64,000 nucleotides of DNA, taken from assembly GCA_013400115.1 (NCBI GenBank), contig VXBP01000347.1, positions 268,899 through 332,898 on the forward strand, given 5' to 3'. The DNA comes from Rhinopomastus cyanomelas. Lineage: Eukaryota; Chordata; Aves; Bucerotiformes; Rhinopomastidae. This document shows positions 1 to 12,700 of this stretch, one piece after another. Within the stretch, counting starts at the first letter, position 1. Each line of letters starts with the position of its first letter. The notes under the pieces are model-generated. The model was not told the DNA's origin, made no database searches, and worked only from the letters and a program-made list of their open reading frames with translations. The translations under genes and the position numbers were made by a program.

Positions 1-294
1 CGCAGTAAAAAGCAGGGACAGTGCTGCTTCAGCGTGAAGCGAGTAATTGCTTACCCAATTAGCTGTAGGACTGAAGCTGTAATCACCTAGTAGAAACTTG
101 ATAAGTCATGAGTGCGTTTGTTCTGACCATTGGGGTTGTATAAACAGAGCTCAGCGCGGATACCCCCTGAGTTCCAGCTCTGTGCAAGACGGGCACGAAC
201 GAAACCCCTCGGCTCTGGAGGAAAGGACCCCGAGTCTGGGACAACAACACGACGAAGCATTTTATTTCTGTTTTTAAATCAAAAATACTTGGTC
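1..294. other. Upstream flank of SNX29, no gene seen
   Basis: AT-richer sequence before the CpG island. I see no exon, repeat or RNA gene. An AATAAA-like hexamer can be read on the minus strand near 258-263, but no minus-strand coding sequence feeds into it, so I do not call a neighbouring gene's end. An open frame that begins here at 130 runs into the CpG island and stops at 459. It looks like a by-product of GC-rich sequence lacking stops. Confidence 0.5.
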
Positions 295-720
295 CCGGTG
301 GCGGGGCCGGGCCCGGCGCCGCTTCCCGCCCTTTCTCGGGCTGTGTTTACCTTCCGGGGCGGGGGCGGGGCCCGGCGCGGCCCGTGCCGCCGGGCGGTGG
401 GAGGCGGGAGCGGGTCCGGCGGACGGAGGGTGCGGGCCCGCGGCCACCATGAGTGGTGAGTGTGGGGGGCGCTCGGGCGGGGCCCTCTCTGCTCCCCGGG
501 GCACTGGAGTACTGGCGGGGCTGGCTCGAGTGGGCCCTTGCCCCGCTGCCAGTCCGCCCGCCCAGGCGTGGCCCGGCCCCTGCGGCCCCTTCCTCGGCCC
601 GGCTTTTCGTCACCCTGAGGCGCTGGAGTGTTGGGCCGCGCTCGGCCCGCAGCCAGCGCGGGGTAGGGTCGGCCCCTGCCAGCACCCCCACAACCCGCCC
701 CTCTTTCTGGCTCCCAAAGT
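295..720 (+). promoter_or_regulatory. SNX29: CpG-island promoter and 5' UTR of SNX29
   Basis: The sequence changes sharply at about 295 to very GC- and CpG-rich DNA that continues into the start of intron 1. An ETS/GABPA-type core (CTTCCGG, 351-357, i.e. CCGGAAG on the other strand) adjoins a run of GC boxes (356-373, GGGGCGGGGGCGGGG-like). Both lie about 75-100 bases before the start codon. No TATA box is evident. This layout fits a broad, TATA-less housekeeping-type promoter, and the start site is inferred to lie between about 340 and 430. The GC run continues past the exon 1 donor, as is usual for such islands. Confidence 0.75.
449..455 (+). CDS. SNX29: SNX29 exon 1 (start codon, 7 coding bases)
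   Basis: The start codon at 449-451 sits in a near-ideal Kozak context (GCCACCATGA, 443-452). The exon encodes only Met-Ser and the first base of Gly before a consensus donor (GTGAGT, 456-461). Joining to exon 2 gives the expected N-terminus MSGSQNND. The rest of this exon is 5' UTR of undetermined length inside the CpG island. The same ATG also opens a 141-codon frame if intron 1 is retained, but that frame looks like a composition effect. Confidence 0.93.
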
Positions 721-3700
721 GCTGTTTTATCTTGTCTGGCGTCCTAAAGGCCGCTCTCGCTGGCTCGCAGCACGAGTGGTGCTTGGCTCGGGGATTTCCG
801 TTGCCTCAGCTGGGAGGAAATATTCCCGAGAAAATACACGAGCAAGAGAAAATAAAATAATAGGAACTTGCTGACATGAAGTTGGTGAGAGGTGAGAGGC
901 ATGGCTAGTGCAGAACGGGATCCCTGGCAAGGTGCTCTCGGGGGTTCATGCGGTCGGTGAGGCGACGCGGGTGGCTCGGTTGGGTCTGAGGTTTTGCAGG
1001 TGGGTGTTTTTGAGGGGCAATACTGAAAAGCTTTGAGTCTGTGTTGAGTCTGTGCTTTTCAAGGTGTTTCTGAGGAGAAAATCTGAAAAGTTTTGCATAA
1101 GCTTTGAGAGCCATCAGCCCGTGAGCTTCGGGTCTGGAGGAATCACTTGGACAGGCCAGTATGTAGAATTATTTTGTAGGATTGAGAGAAAAATGTCGAT
1201 AGATTTTCACTGTAAATATAAGGATGTCTTAAAATATATTGGCAAGGCACTTTTCTTCAAGAAGAGAGATGCTTTAGCAAATCCTTTCATGGTTCTGCTT
1301 GTACAACTTAAGTAATGGAAGTTGCAGACAACACTGCACCTGAAAATCAGAGATTTTTTGGACTGTCTTGATTTAATAATAGATTGTGATAATCTGTTGC
1401 CAAAGATGATAAGAAAAAAGCCTGAAGAATTAACTGGAATGAATTATTGCAGTGTTTTATAGATTGCAGCCAAAACCAAAAAGAAAACCACTTCAGATGT
1501 ATTTTTCTCTACCTTTGTGGTAAAAACAAAGCAAATGTTGTTGAAGAAGAGACAAGCAAGATATTGTGGGGAAACTTGTTAATTAGTTTAGCATTGTGAA
1601 AAATGCAAGTAAGTCAAATCTTTCAAACAATGAAAAAAGGAAGTTCTGCAGATGTTTCAGATCTTGATGTGATGGAGACCGAATCCTAATCCTGAGTAAG
1701 TTTTTAAGAGTCAGCGTTTTAATGTGGAAGACCTCAGCCTTTCGATTATTAGTTCAGGCTGGGGCCAGCCGTGTACCACTTCATGCAAATCAGAGCCTAA
1801 ATCGTCCTAGGAGACTCATCCTTGGGAGCTGTGTCTGGAGTCTGTGACTCAAAGGGCAAGGTGGCTGCTTTTGTGGTTTAAAGCCTCATGATGAGTTATT
1901 TTTAATACCTTTATGAGCAATGAAGAGATACAAGTTTATGAGGAGAGAAAACTTTTAATTACTTGAAGTAGAATAATGCCCAAGGTGACAGTAAGGCTCG
2001 TCGTTCAGCTGCATGGCTAACCTACTCATGTGTAACCCTTGCCAAGACCTATGCAGCTTTTCCAACAGTTTTGATTAGACAGCAAGATGATGAAAAGAGC
2101 AGTACTTTTGTGCTTTGCCAGACCTTGCTGTTACACAATACTGTACAGTATTTTTCCGGAATCATATAAGAGGAACAGACCAGGACACAGAAATGTGCAT
2201 CAGTATTGTGCTTGTTTCAGATGAAGGAGATGGCTAATGTTAACTTACTCAAATTCAAACAGGTACTTTTTCTTTTTAGTGGCTATAACAGCACTTACTT
2301 CCCTGCCTACTTTTAGCCCTTGAAGTTTAAAGCACTTTTCCTAAAGTATATATAGAAAAGCCTGTTCCCCTAATGGCTGTAATTAGTATTAATGTATTTT
2401 TTTTTTATCTACAATACATTTCTAGTGGATGTGAAGGTAGCTTCCTGTTGATCTGTGCGTTACACTAGCATTACTAATGCTGCTTGTGAATTACCTGCTT
2501 GTATTGGACAGTGTTGAGTAGGGTAAGCTTTTAAAGTGTAGTTAACACAAGGATATTAGATTTGTGTACTTCTCAAGAGTTAGGGGTGTTGTCCTGTGTT
2601 TAACAACAGTTTCAAAAAGCATACAAATGTGGCTAATCCAGGATGGGGCAGTAGAACAAGAATTGTAAAAATAATGTAGTACAACATGCTATTTAAATTA
2701 GGTCTGTGCTTGTTTTATCTTAAACTTAGACCCTCAGAACCTGTACTAGAGCAAGCAAAAAGAATTGCAGTCTGAAATGTTGCAAACAAACTTCAGGACG
2801 TGTGTAAGAGCAGTCAGATTTATTTTAAACTGTGTCCTACATGTGATGTTGAAGAGGACTGTACCTACAAAGGATGGAATGAAAGTCTACAGTTACTTGT
2901 GTAGTTGGTTTTCTTCTGCTGTAGGTGTGGATATTTCTGGCAGGCCATGGAGTTTTGTGGATGTTTCTGTGGAAATGTGGATGTTGTGGCTATTTCTAAC
3001 AGTTTTAAAAATAGGAAAGCATGACCATGAGCAACAAAAACTTTCAAAAGTCACAGAGGCAGGTGCTGAACCTGTGCTTAACTGTTTTTGACTGAGCACA
3101 TGTTGATGTGAGGAGTCTCTACATTTCTCTGTTTTTGCAAATCTTATGTTTTTGCAGTTATTTTTATGCTTGTAAAGGAACTTCCTTTTTCATTGCAGTA
3201 GCCCAAAACCAGCCTTTTTTTTTCTGAGTAATGGATGTTCTATGTTTTTGTGTTGTAACTGCTGTTTTTGTCAGTATTGTGAAGCAGTAGAAGGGTGTTT
3301 CGGTGAGTTTGCGGCACAGTTACTCTTTAACTGGAGTTGATGATGCTTAATTGCTGCTCTTGTCTAAAAACATGCTTTTTTTAGAGAGTTTAGTTTGGAA
3401 AGTGAAGATTGTAAAAGAGCAAAGTCTTAAAATGGAATTGGTAGAGATTTATTTCTACTGCCTGGATGTGTTCCTGTGTGACTTGGTCTAGGTGATCCAG
3501 CTAATTAATGGAATAGTTGCCACGTGAAGAAAGTTTTCAGGGCCCTGGTGTTGGCACAAGTGTCTTTTTTTATTACAAGACTATTTATTTTAAAATCCTA
3601 TACTTTTGTTGAATTTCAGGTTCACAGAACAATGACACTAAAAGACAGTTTCTTCTAGAACGGCTTCTGGATGCAGTCAAACAGGTGAGAAATCCAGAGC

Positions 3701-6700
3701 ATGTTTCTGAAGTTAGTTACTCTGAGTTGTCAGTACTGGCAGGAGCTGTCTTTGTCCTTTTCTTCTGCTCTTTCCCAACTGAAGAAGTAGTGTTGTCTTT
3801 CACAGAGTAGTCCTGTTTTCCTGCCTGCTAGCCAACAAGTATTATGCAGTGTTTGTTTATACTTGTTGTTCACTACAGGTTGTAGTGGTAACATTTTACA
3901 TGCTGTTGTATATAATATGTATACAATAATATAGAATACATATTGAATGCATATCCTTGTAACACTTAAGTTGTAGTGTACTCCAAAGACTGTGGTGGTT
4001 TTACCATTGTACAGCAGCAGGTTTTCCCCCTTTGCACTAGGATTGTGGTGAATACTTTAAATATAGGTAAAGTGGGGTTTATTTACATGTGTATGTATCT
4101 CGCATCAACATGAGGTTCAGCAAGAATTTCGTAGACTGGGATCAGTTTTCGAGAGCTCTCTGGGCAAAGTAATGCCTCAGAATTAAGCCCATGATTTGTT
4201 CCATTAAGAGTGACTGTTCTGTAATTGTTGCACTGAGCTGAGCAGGGCTGATGTTTGTTGTAGTGGGTGTACGTGTAAAACTCAAAAGTAGTCATTTTAA
4301 CTCAATTTTATATTTACTGAAAGACCTGCAAGTGTGTTGTCTTGGCAGGCAATGACATATTTGAACTGCAGGAGTAGCCCATTCCTGGAACATGATGCCG
4401 TAAAAGATCTTTTGGTTGCAGGCTGTGTTTGCCAGTGCTTTATTTTGTACTGCTTCCTTTTTTTGTTATGACTTCCATTTGTTATATGGAACTTCTTCAC
4501 GATACTGAGTTTATTAGTGCAGCAACAATTACTTCATGTTTTTATTGCAGTGTCAAATACGTTTTGGAGGAAGAAAAGAAATTGCCTCAGACTCTGATAG
4601 CAGGTAAAACACGTTTTTTACAGCAGTAGCCTTCTTGTCCAAGATTAGTCCTAAATGTGCTACAGTCATCTTGAGAATTGTTTGAATTATATTCTGCATC
4701 ATTAGTGAAGTTTTCCTAAGAAAGTTTTTCTAGCATGGGTGTGCTGAAGGCACTGCGTTTTAAAAGCTCTTCTGTCCAGGGCGATTACAGGAAATACACC
4801 TTTCCTTCTGTCAGCTCTCCTCTCTGGTGCTGTTTTGTGACCCTGAGGAGAATTCTGTGCTTCTGGAATGTTGGGGCAGAGTCCTGAGCCACTTTGGCTT
4901 GGGTTTTTTCTCTCCTGAACTTAGTTAATGCATCCATCCTTCCTTTAATGGCAAAAGTAAAAATTAGATAAAAGAAGGTTTGAAACGAAGACGCTGCATT
5001 AGTGTCTGTTGTTCCCTAAGCCTTACTACTACGATACTATTCCTTTCTTTGGCAGGCTGAATGGTAGAACTTGGCTGCTTTGACAGTGTTTCTACCTCTG
5101 TGAAAATGGATTTCTTAACTGGGTTATGTTAAAAAAAAATCAGGAAATTTATAAATATTGTGTTGTAGAGAACAGCATAAAAACCTGAGGATCCAACATA
5201 TCTCCAGAAAAATCCTGTGCTTTCATGTGCCTAGTGTGTGGAAAATCATGCTGTCACAATGGAGACAGAGGAGTCATGATAAAAGTAATTTTATTTGAAC
5301 AAAGGGAGAGAGTTTACTGGAAAAATATTCCCATGAGGTGTGTCAGATTGCTGGAGGGCGCAGGCTCACTTTGTCCTACCTTCCCAGACACAGGTTATCC
5401 TCCTCCTTTCCCCATCAGCTGAGGTACTCTGGGTGTACAGACCTCCCAGTGTGCCTCCTGCACACCCCCTTAGCATGTTACCCACCCTGTACATCAGACA
5501 TGGCCTGGATCATTAACTGTGGTTTTGTGCTGCCCGGGGTGGAGAAGCTAATATTCATAACTCTGCTAGGCACGCACACCTAACAGTTCAAGAGCTTACT
5601 TAAGCAGTTTGTCTTTTGTCAGTTTCAGTCTGCTGTCTACGACTCCATACCTGGTTAATTGTCACCTCTAAGCTACGTAGCCAGATTTACACCACCTCAT
5701 GCTAATTAGTGCCTCACCAGCCACATCCCTTGTCTCCTCTAAACCAGATGGCCCAAATGTATAGCCCTCAACCTGATCTTATAGAACTTATAATATATGT
5801 ATATAGTTTTCATGGAACTACACTCTTGATTTTGTAAAGACACCTGCCTTTCTCTTGTTACTAGGGTTTCTGAAGGACATTAGAATGTGTGTGTGTTTTC
5901 TGAGGCCTGAATTGTAGTGTGCTAGTGCAGTTAACAAAACTGGCTGTTAATTTCGTAGAAAGTTAGAGCATGTTTTCAAAAAATAATTCCTTGCATGTGG
6001 GGCACAAAAATTTATGAAAATTTAATTGCATTACATGAAAAATGTGTAATCTGAAGCAGAAAGAACATGAGTAACAACTGCTATAGCAGGTTGAGGATGA
6101 TGTCTTGAATCAATTGCTGGTTATTTTGGATGTAATTTGTTGCTCAGCTTTGGATAATCTTGATGAGACTGTGTAAATAGATAACCCTCACTGCAAACAG
6201 AGTAGTGCATATGAAAGCTTTTCCACTATTTGTAAGATGATGGTTCCCCTTTCTCTATTCCAACACTGGAAATAAGTCTCATGTATGGAAATGCAGTTGG
6301 TCGTTCTGATCACATTTTTTTGCCTAAAATTTCTGTTGCAGAGTCACTTGTTTATGTGCTCAGTTCGAAGCTGTGTTACAGCACGGTCTGAGGAGGAGCC
6401 GGGGACTCGCATTAACAGCAGCAGCTATCAAACAGGCAGCAGGTTTCTCCAGTAAAACTGAAACAGGTAACTCGTTAATCATAACGATTCAGTTTTAAAC
6501 AGTCAGTAAGTGCAAGCAAGTAATACAGGCTTGCAGTGCACCAAGCTTGTTCACAGTCTCATGATATGGTACCAGCTGAACCTGTTGTGTGACGTGCGAG
6601 CTCAAATGTGCTTCTAAACAGGACTTCTGGGAAACAGAATAGGCCCTTCGTAATCACTTATGAACCTACCTGATGAGCTGGATACTCATACGTTTGTGGG

Positions 6701-9700
6701 GCCAGATGGACTGCACCCAAGAGTACTGAGGGAGCTGGCCCCTGTGCCAGCTGGCAGATGTGTGGCAGGTTATGGTTGCCAAGGTGCTCTCCATAGTCTT
6801 TCAACACTCTTGGTTACCTCGGGTTGTCCCAATGGACTGGAGGCTGGCAGATGTGGCGCCTGTCTTCAACAAGAGCCGGAAAGAGGATCCTGACAACTTA
6901 CAGGCATGTCAGTCTCACCTCGATGCCAGGGAAGGTTATGGAACAGGTCATCTCAAGAGCCATCATGGAGCAATTAAAGGTCAACCCACGCTATCAGGCC
7001 CAGTCATCGTGCGTTCATGAGAGGCAGATCCTGCTTGACAAACCTGATCTCATTCCGTGATAAGGATGCTTAGTGGATGAGGGTAAGCCTGTTGATGTAG
7101 TCTGTCCAGACTTCAGTCAGGCCTTTGACACCGTCCCCCACAACATCCACGTGAAGAAGCTGGCTGCCCATGGCTTGGACGGGCATGACTGAAACACTGG
7201 CTAAATGGCCAGACCCAAAGAGTTGTGGTCAGTGGAGTTAAATCCAGCTGGAGGCCAGTCATGAGTGGTGTTCCCCCAGGGCTCAGTGCTGGGGCTGCTC
7301 CTGTTTAACATCATCTTCAGTGATCTCGATGTGGGGGTTGAGTGCACCCTCAGTAAGTTTGCAGATGATACCAAGTTGGGAGGGAGTGTCGATCTGCTGG
7401 AGGGTAGTAAGGCTGTACAGAGGGACCTTGTCAGACTGTACCCATGGGCTGAGCATAACTGTGAGGAGAGATTGAGAGAGTTTGGGCTGTTTAGTTTGGG
7501 GAGGAGGAGGCCAAGAGGCGACCTCATCACTCTCTACAACTATCTGAAAGGACATTGGAGAGATCATAGAATCATAGAATTTGGGGTGTTGGTCTCTTCT
7601 CACAGGCAGTCAGTGACAGAACCAGAGGGAAGGGCTTCAAGCTTCAACAGGTCAGATTTAGACTAGACGTCAGGAAGAAATTCTTCACAGAGAAGAGTGG
7701 TCAGGCACCAGAATGGGCTGCCCAGGGTGGTGTTTTAGTCCCTGTTCCTGGATGTGTTTAAAAGACGCTTAGATGTAGTGTTGGGGAAGTGGTTTAGGGA
7801 TGAACTTGTAAAGCAGGGTTGATGGTTGGACTCGATGATCCCACGGGTCTTTTCCAACCTGAATGATTCTAATATTTCTGTTAAATAAATAACCTATTTA
7901 ACTGGAGAGTAGCACAGAGATGGTAAATGATTCACCTGTGTTTGGTGTTTTATAAAATTGCTTGCAGATGCATTTTTGTGTACGTGTTGTTTGGTTTCTT
8001 GTATTCCAGAGCCAGTGTTTTGGTATTACGTGAAAGAAGTTCTGAATAAGCATGAGCTGCAGCGCTTCTACTCTCTGAAGACAATTACTACAGACATTGG
8101 CCGAGGCCGGGCTTGGTTGCGTTGTGCATTAAATGAACATTCCCTGGAAAGATACGTTCATATGCTGCTTGCAGATAAGAACCGACTCAGGTACAGTGTT
8201 TGGTATCTTTTCAATGCAGGGAGTGTCGTGCCAAGTGATGCACTGAGATTAGAGAAGCCAGCCAAACAGCTAGCCAAACCCCACACCATTTAACTGCTGT
8301 GCTAGAGAAGCCATTTAACCCCATGTTTTCATCGTGTTCATTTTTGCAATTTTGGCAGCCGTTCAGGTAGCCTAACCCCTCTGCCAAGGGTAGGACACAC
8401 TAGATCAGATTGCCCAAGATGAAGTGGGTCCTTTTGTTTGCACTCATGTATTTTAAAAATTTGTAAAATGGCTTGATTATGGCCAGCAGTAGCTCTTTAA
8501 AAAATGTGCATACAGAATAGGCAGAGGTGTAGAGATACACTCTGACTGCTCATCTGCTGTCTGCCTCCTTGCCCTGAGTGACTTTTTTCCCCTTAAAAAA
8601 TGCAGAGCTAGAACACTGTTTAGCATTTACTCGATAGCTGTTCAGACAGTTCTGTATATTCCAAGGCCTCAGGGACTTCCTGTGGCACAGAATTTGACCT
8701 GTTGGTGCACTCATACTTAACTTTTCGTGACTGCTAGAAGTCAAATGTACGTTAATACAGGATTGCATGGTTTGGTTTTTTTTCTTTCAAATAATAGTGT
8801 CTTCTATGAAGACTGGTCTTTTATGATGGATGAAGAGCGTTCTAGTATGATCCCCACGATGGCAGCTGGTAATGCTTGTTCTTAAATGCTATAGTTCTTG
8901 GAAAGCTGTTTCATTTTGAGATGTCATGTGTGTTTCTGCGTGTGAGGAGGTTCCCTAACACACTCGTCGCTTAGGCGGACGGTGTGCGTCAGAGGTACAT
9001 TGAGGGTGAATAGCCAAGGTCTTTTGCCACTTTATGCAGTGAATTGATCATAGGATCACNCTGCTGGACCCTCTCCAGTAGATCATATATAAAAGTGTAT
9101 ATTTATATATACTTTATGTATAAAGTATATGTGAGTTTTCAGAGTGTGTTTTCCCCTCTTTCTTTTATTGGAAGGTCTGAACTCCATTCTTTTTGCAATC
9201 AACATTGATAATAAGGATTTAAATGGGCAGAGCAAATGCGCGCCCACCGTGTCCGATTTGTTGAAGGAATCCACACAAAACGTAACCTCATTGTTGAAGG
9301 AATCCACTCAGGGTGTTAGCAGCCTTCTGAGAGAGATAACGGCATCATCTGCTGTCTCGATTCTAATGAAACCAGATCAAGATACTGACCCACTTCCTGT
9401 TCTCTCCAGGAATGTAAACGCTGGTAAGGATTTTTGCAATGTTAGTGCCATTCAGAGACCTATGCAAGTGTGTTTAATGTTTTCAATGAAGTGTAATGCA
9501 CTGCTGCAAAACAAAACCATGAAAAATAAATGCACTGCACATAAAAACACGTAAGTGGGGGTTAGGAAGTATGGCATTGTTTAGAAAAGACTGGCTTGAA
9601 TGCTGAGTAATGAATGTCTTTTAGCTTCCTTATATCACTGTGAGTGGGGAGCTAAACTACCCTGTTGGTAAAGTGCTTTGCTTGTGACCTGAATTTCACT

Positions 9701-12700
9701 TGCTAATTCATTTGTAAGATTAAGCTTTGCAGATTCTGTAATGATTTTTCATTTTTAGTATTGTCTTCGGGCAGTTTATCAGTCAGAAATACACGGACAC
9801 ATAATCAGTTGTTACATGTCAGGTAACAGCTTGTAGTCTTCCTCAAGAAGTAAAAAAGAGTCATTTTATAAGTTTATTGGAGCCAAGAAAATAAAGTTCA
9901 ACAGAATTCCTCCACAATAGGAGGAATTAGGAATTAGCACTTCTAAAATATCTTCTAAAATCTGAACTGTGTAAGGTGTGTAAAATGAAGGTGGTAGTTA
10001 AAGATTCAAAAGCTCACGTGTATGGAAAGAGATGAGATATGAATTGTCTTGTAGATCTAAGTGGGTTTTTGTCTTTATTTTTATAATGTAGTACATTAAT
10101 TCCTGTAAGAAAAACACAAGTGCATTATTTTCTTTCTCTTTTCCAAACTCTGGACACTTTTTATGTTACTACTAGATTTGAAATATAAAAGAGAGCGAAA
10201 AAAGAAGAAGAGAGTGACAAATATTATCTCTTTTGATGAAGATGAAGATGAGCAAACTTTGGGAGATGCCACAAAGACTCTGAACACAGGAGAAAGTTCG
10301 GAGGAGAGTGTAGACAGAACTTCAGTTTTTGCTTTACCCTCATCTGAGAGCACTCTTGAGAAAAGTTTGAATGGGAACGAGAGTAACCTGTCGTGGAAGA
10401 GCAATTCAGTGTTCATGAATGGAGAGTATGAGTACCAGAAACTAGATGTGAAGAGCATTGATGATGAAGATGCAGATGACGATGAGCTCTATGGGAAGAC
10501 ATTAGGAAACAAAGGCACAGGTGGTGAAGCTGAAGCTTCTGAAAAGTAAGTAAAGTTGCAGGAGGGAGTAGTAAATTTTCCATGCTTCCTTTATGGACCC
10601 GGGTGGATTAGTAGATAGATACTTTAGACAGAATTGGGCTGTTATTATCAGAGTAAATAGTTAAACAAGACAACAGTGAGAGGAAAAAAAAAGTCCTCTT
10701 TATTTCTGACTCAGAAGTCCTGCTGCACCTACTCATTTGCTTTGGAATGGTCTGAACCTAGGATTTGGCAGGCAGACTGAAGTTAAGGTTTGATCTTATG
10801 TTTTGAAGAGACGGCTCTGAAAGGAACATAAGCACTGACAGCATGAATTTTGATTGTAGAAATGAAGTGGTTTCTTTGCTTGTTTTAAATTCAGGCCTCA
10901 TGAAGTAGGCTCGTGCAACTCTCAGATAGGCATTTGGAGTCCTCTGCAAGTGCTGAATGACGACTCGGACGTTCTGTTTCCTGTCAGTGCTGTTGGCTCT
11001 TACTCTCAGACGGGTAAGTATGAGAGTTCACTGAATTCCTGCACACTTTGTTACAGCATTTCTGACAGGGGACAGGGGTAGCAAGTAATGGGATTGGAAG
11101 GGTGTGGGAGATACTGCGCAACTGGGAGAGAAGGTTCAGTTAAGATGTATTCTGGAGTTGGATTAGACTTCATTCACATAGATACTGAATTGAGGAGGTT
11201 CCTGTGTGACTTGGTCTAGGTGGTCCTGCTGTGGCAGGGGGATTGGACTAGGTGATCTTTTGAGGTCCCTTCCCATCCCTAATGATTCTATGATTCTATG
11301 TTTTAACGTTCAGGATGGTTGAATAGAACTCCTGTTCTTGATATCACTAAGTGTGGAGAAGCTGCGTGTGTGTTTAAAATTCTGTATTAAATCTTGTCAG
11401 ACTGAAGAAACAATGAAATATCCCGTGCTGGTCAGTAGAAGTGATCTGTTTTATGTAAGATGAAAAGTCATGAGCTAGGAAATAATACACCTCTCATTCT
11501 AAAAGAATAGTTTTTCCTTACATCCAGTCGAAATCCACCTTTCCTATTTCAGTTTAAAAACTCACACCTTGTCCTGGCACTGTAGGCCACGGTAAAAATG
11601 CTTAATCTCAATCTTTGCTTCAGTTCCTCTTCATACGCTTGTCGTCCATGCTTCTGAAAACAAAACCTCGTTTGTCTGATTCGTGGCAGGCGTAAGGAGC
11701 CAGAGAAAAGCCCTGGTGCACTGTTGGGAACGCGTAGAGGACTGGTGTCTGGGCAGGGTTTCCTGTACTGAGGACTAGCCATAAATTCTTTTCCTTCAAG
11801 TCACAAGTGGGTTTGTAATGAGTATTGTGTGCCCTGTGGTGGTTGAACTCCTGGGGTTTGGAAGAAGAACTTGTCTGAAGTCTCTTCTTAACTTTGCGAC
11901 ACTTATCAAAGTAAAATACACATAGACATGAATGAGGTCACCCCTCAGTCTCCCCCAAGCTCAAGAGACCCAGCTCCCTCAGCCTCTCCTCATAAGAGAG
12001 GTGCTCCACTTCCTTCATCATCCTCGTTGATCTGCGCTGGACTCCCTCCAGCAGCTCCATGTTCTTCTTGTTCTGAGGGGCCCAGAACTGGACTAATACT
12101 TGTGTGTTCTACTTTAGATAACTTGGAGAATGGAGAGGGGCACGAGCCTGTTGTAAAACTTGTTCCAAGAAGATCTGATCTTCCTTACAGGTACATGTTA
12201 AGTTTGTTCTTAAAAAGAAAATCAAAGTCTTCACCCTGTAGCTGCCAATGTCTTACTGGTACCTCGTGCAGTACTGGAAAGCAAGCAGGGTGCTTTTGCA
12301 AGTGTTTGGAAAGGTGGATGTGACAGTGTCATGGGTTAAAAACCCAACTGACAGTAGTAACCAATTCATTTAGCAAAGGTGCTAATGGGCCAGACTAAAA
12401 ACTATACAGAGAGGGTTTGAAAAGAAACAACTTAGGATTTGCAGGTGAAGAACAAAACTTATTTAATTTGGGGCAAAACCCAACAAGATACTTAGTTTAC
12501 CCCACATATAAACCCCATGAAAAAGACACGCATGCAGAGGCACGTGGAGATTCATCACAATATTCTGACCTAAGCGAGCCAAAACCTCAATGTCCAAACC
12601 TTAAAAAGGGAAAAGAGGTTTCCAGCCATTCCTGCTTCTGTGGAACTGTGGTGTCCCTGAAGTTCATGCCCACGTTCCTCAGCGTCAGCAGGCATTTTGA

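Larger units (their letters stand above)
11014..12117 (+). other. SNX29: SNX29 intron 9
   Basis: A 1.1 kb intron with a sense CR1 tail (11188-11302) and an antisense CR1 fragment reaching the exon 10 acceptor (11916-12117). The middle, 11303-11915, holds nothing I can name. Confidence 0.85.

Noticed and set aside
130..459. 109-codon plus-strand frame entering the CpG island
   Set aside because: Low-complexity Gly/Arg/Pro composition from GC-rich sequence. It overlaps the SNX29 start in another frame and has no domain.
274..691. Two minus-strand frames across the CpG island
   Set aside because: Arg/Pro/Ala-rich products of stop-poor GC-rich DNA; no splice or poly(A) context for a divergent gene.
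3994..4290. LTR-like start 'tgtggtggttttac' in intron 2
   Set aside because: Only the first 14 bases look like an LTR. No polyadenylation signal, end or duplication could be found.
7265..7666. Plus-strand 133-codon frame as a host gene
   Set aside because: It is the CR1 reverse transcriptase (motifs B and C), so it belongs to the element.
10096..10458. Minus-strand 120-codon frame opposite exon 8
   Set aside because: Shadow of the acidic, serine-rich SNX29 exon; the opposite strand gives Ser/Phe-rich low-complexity sequence.
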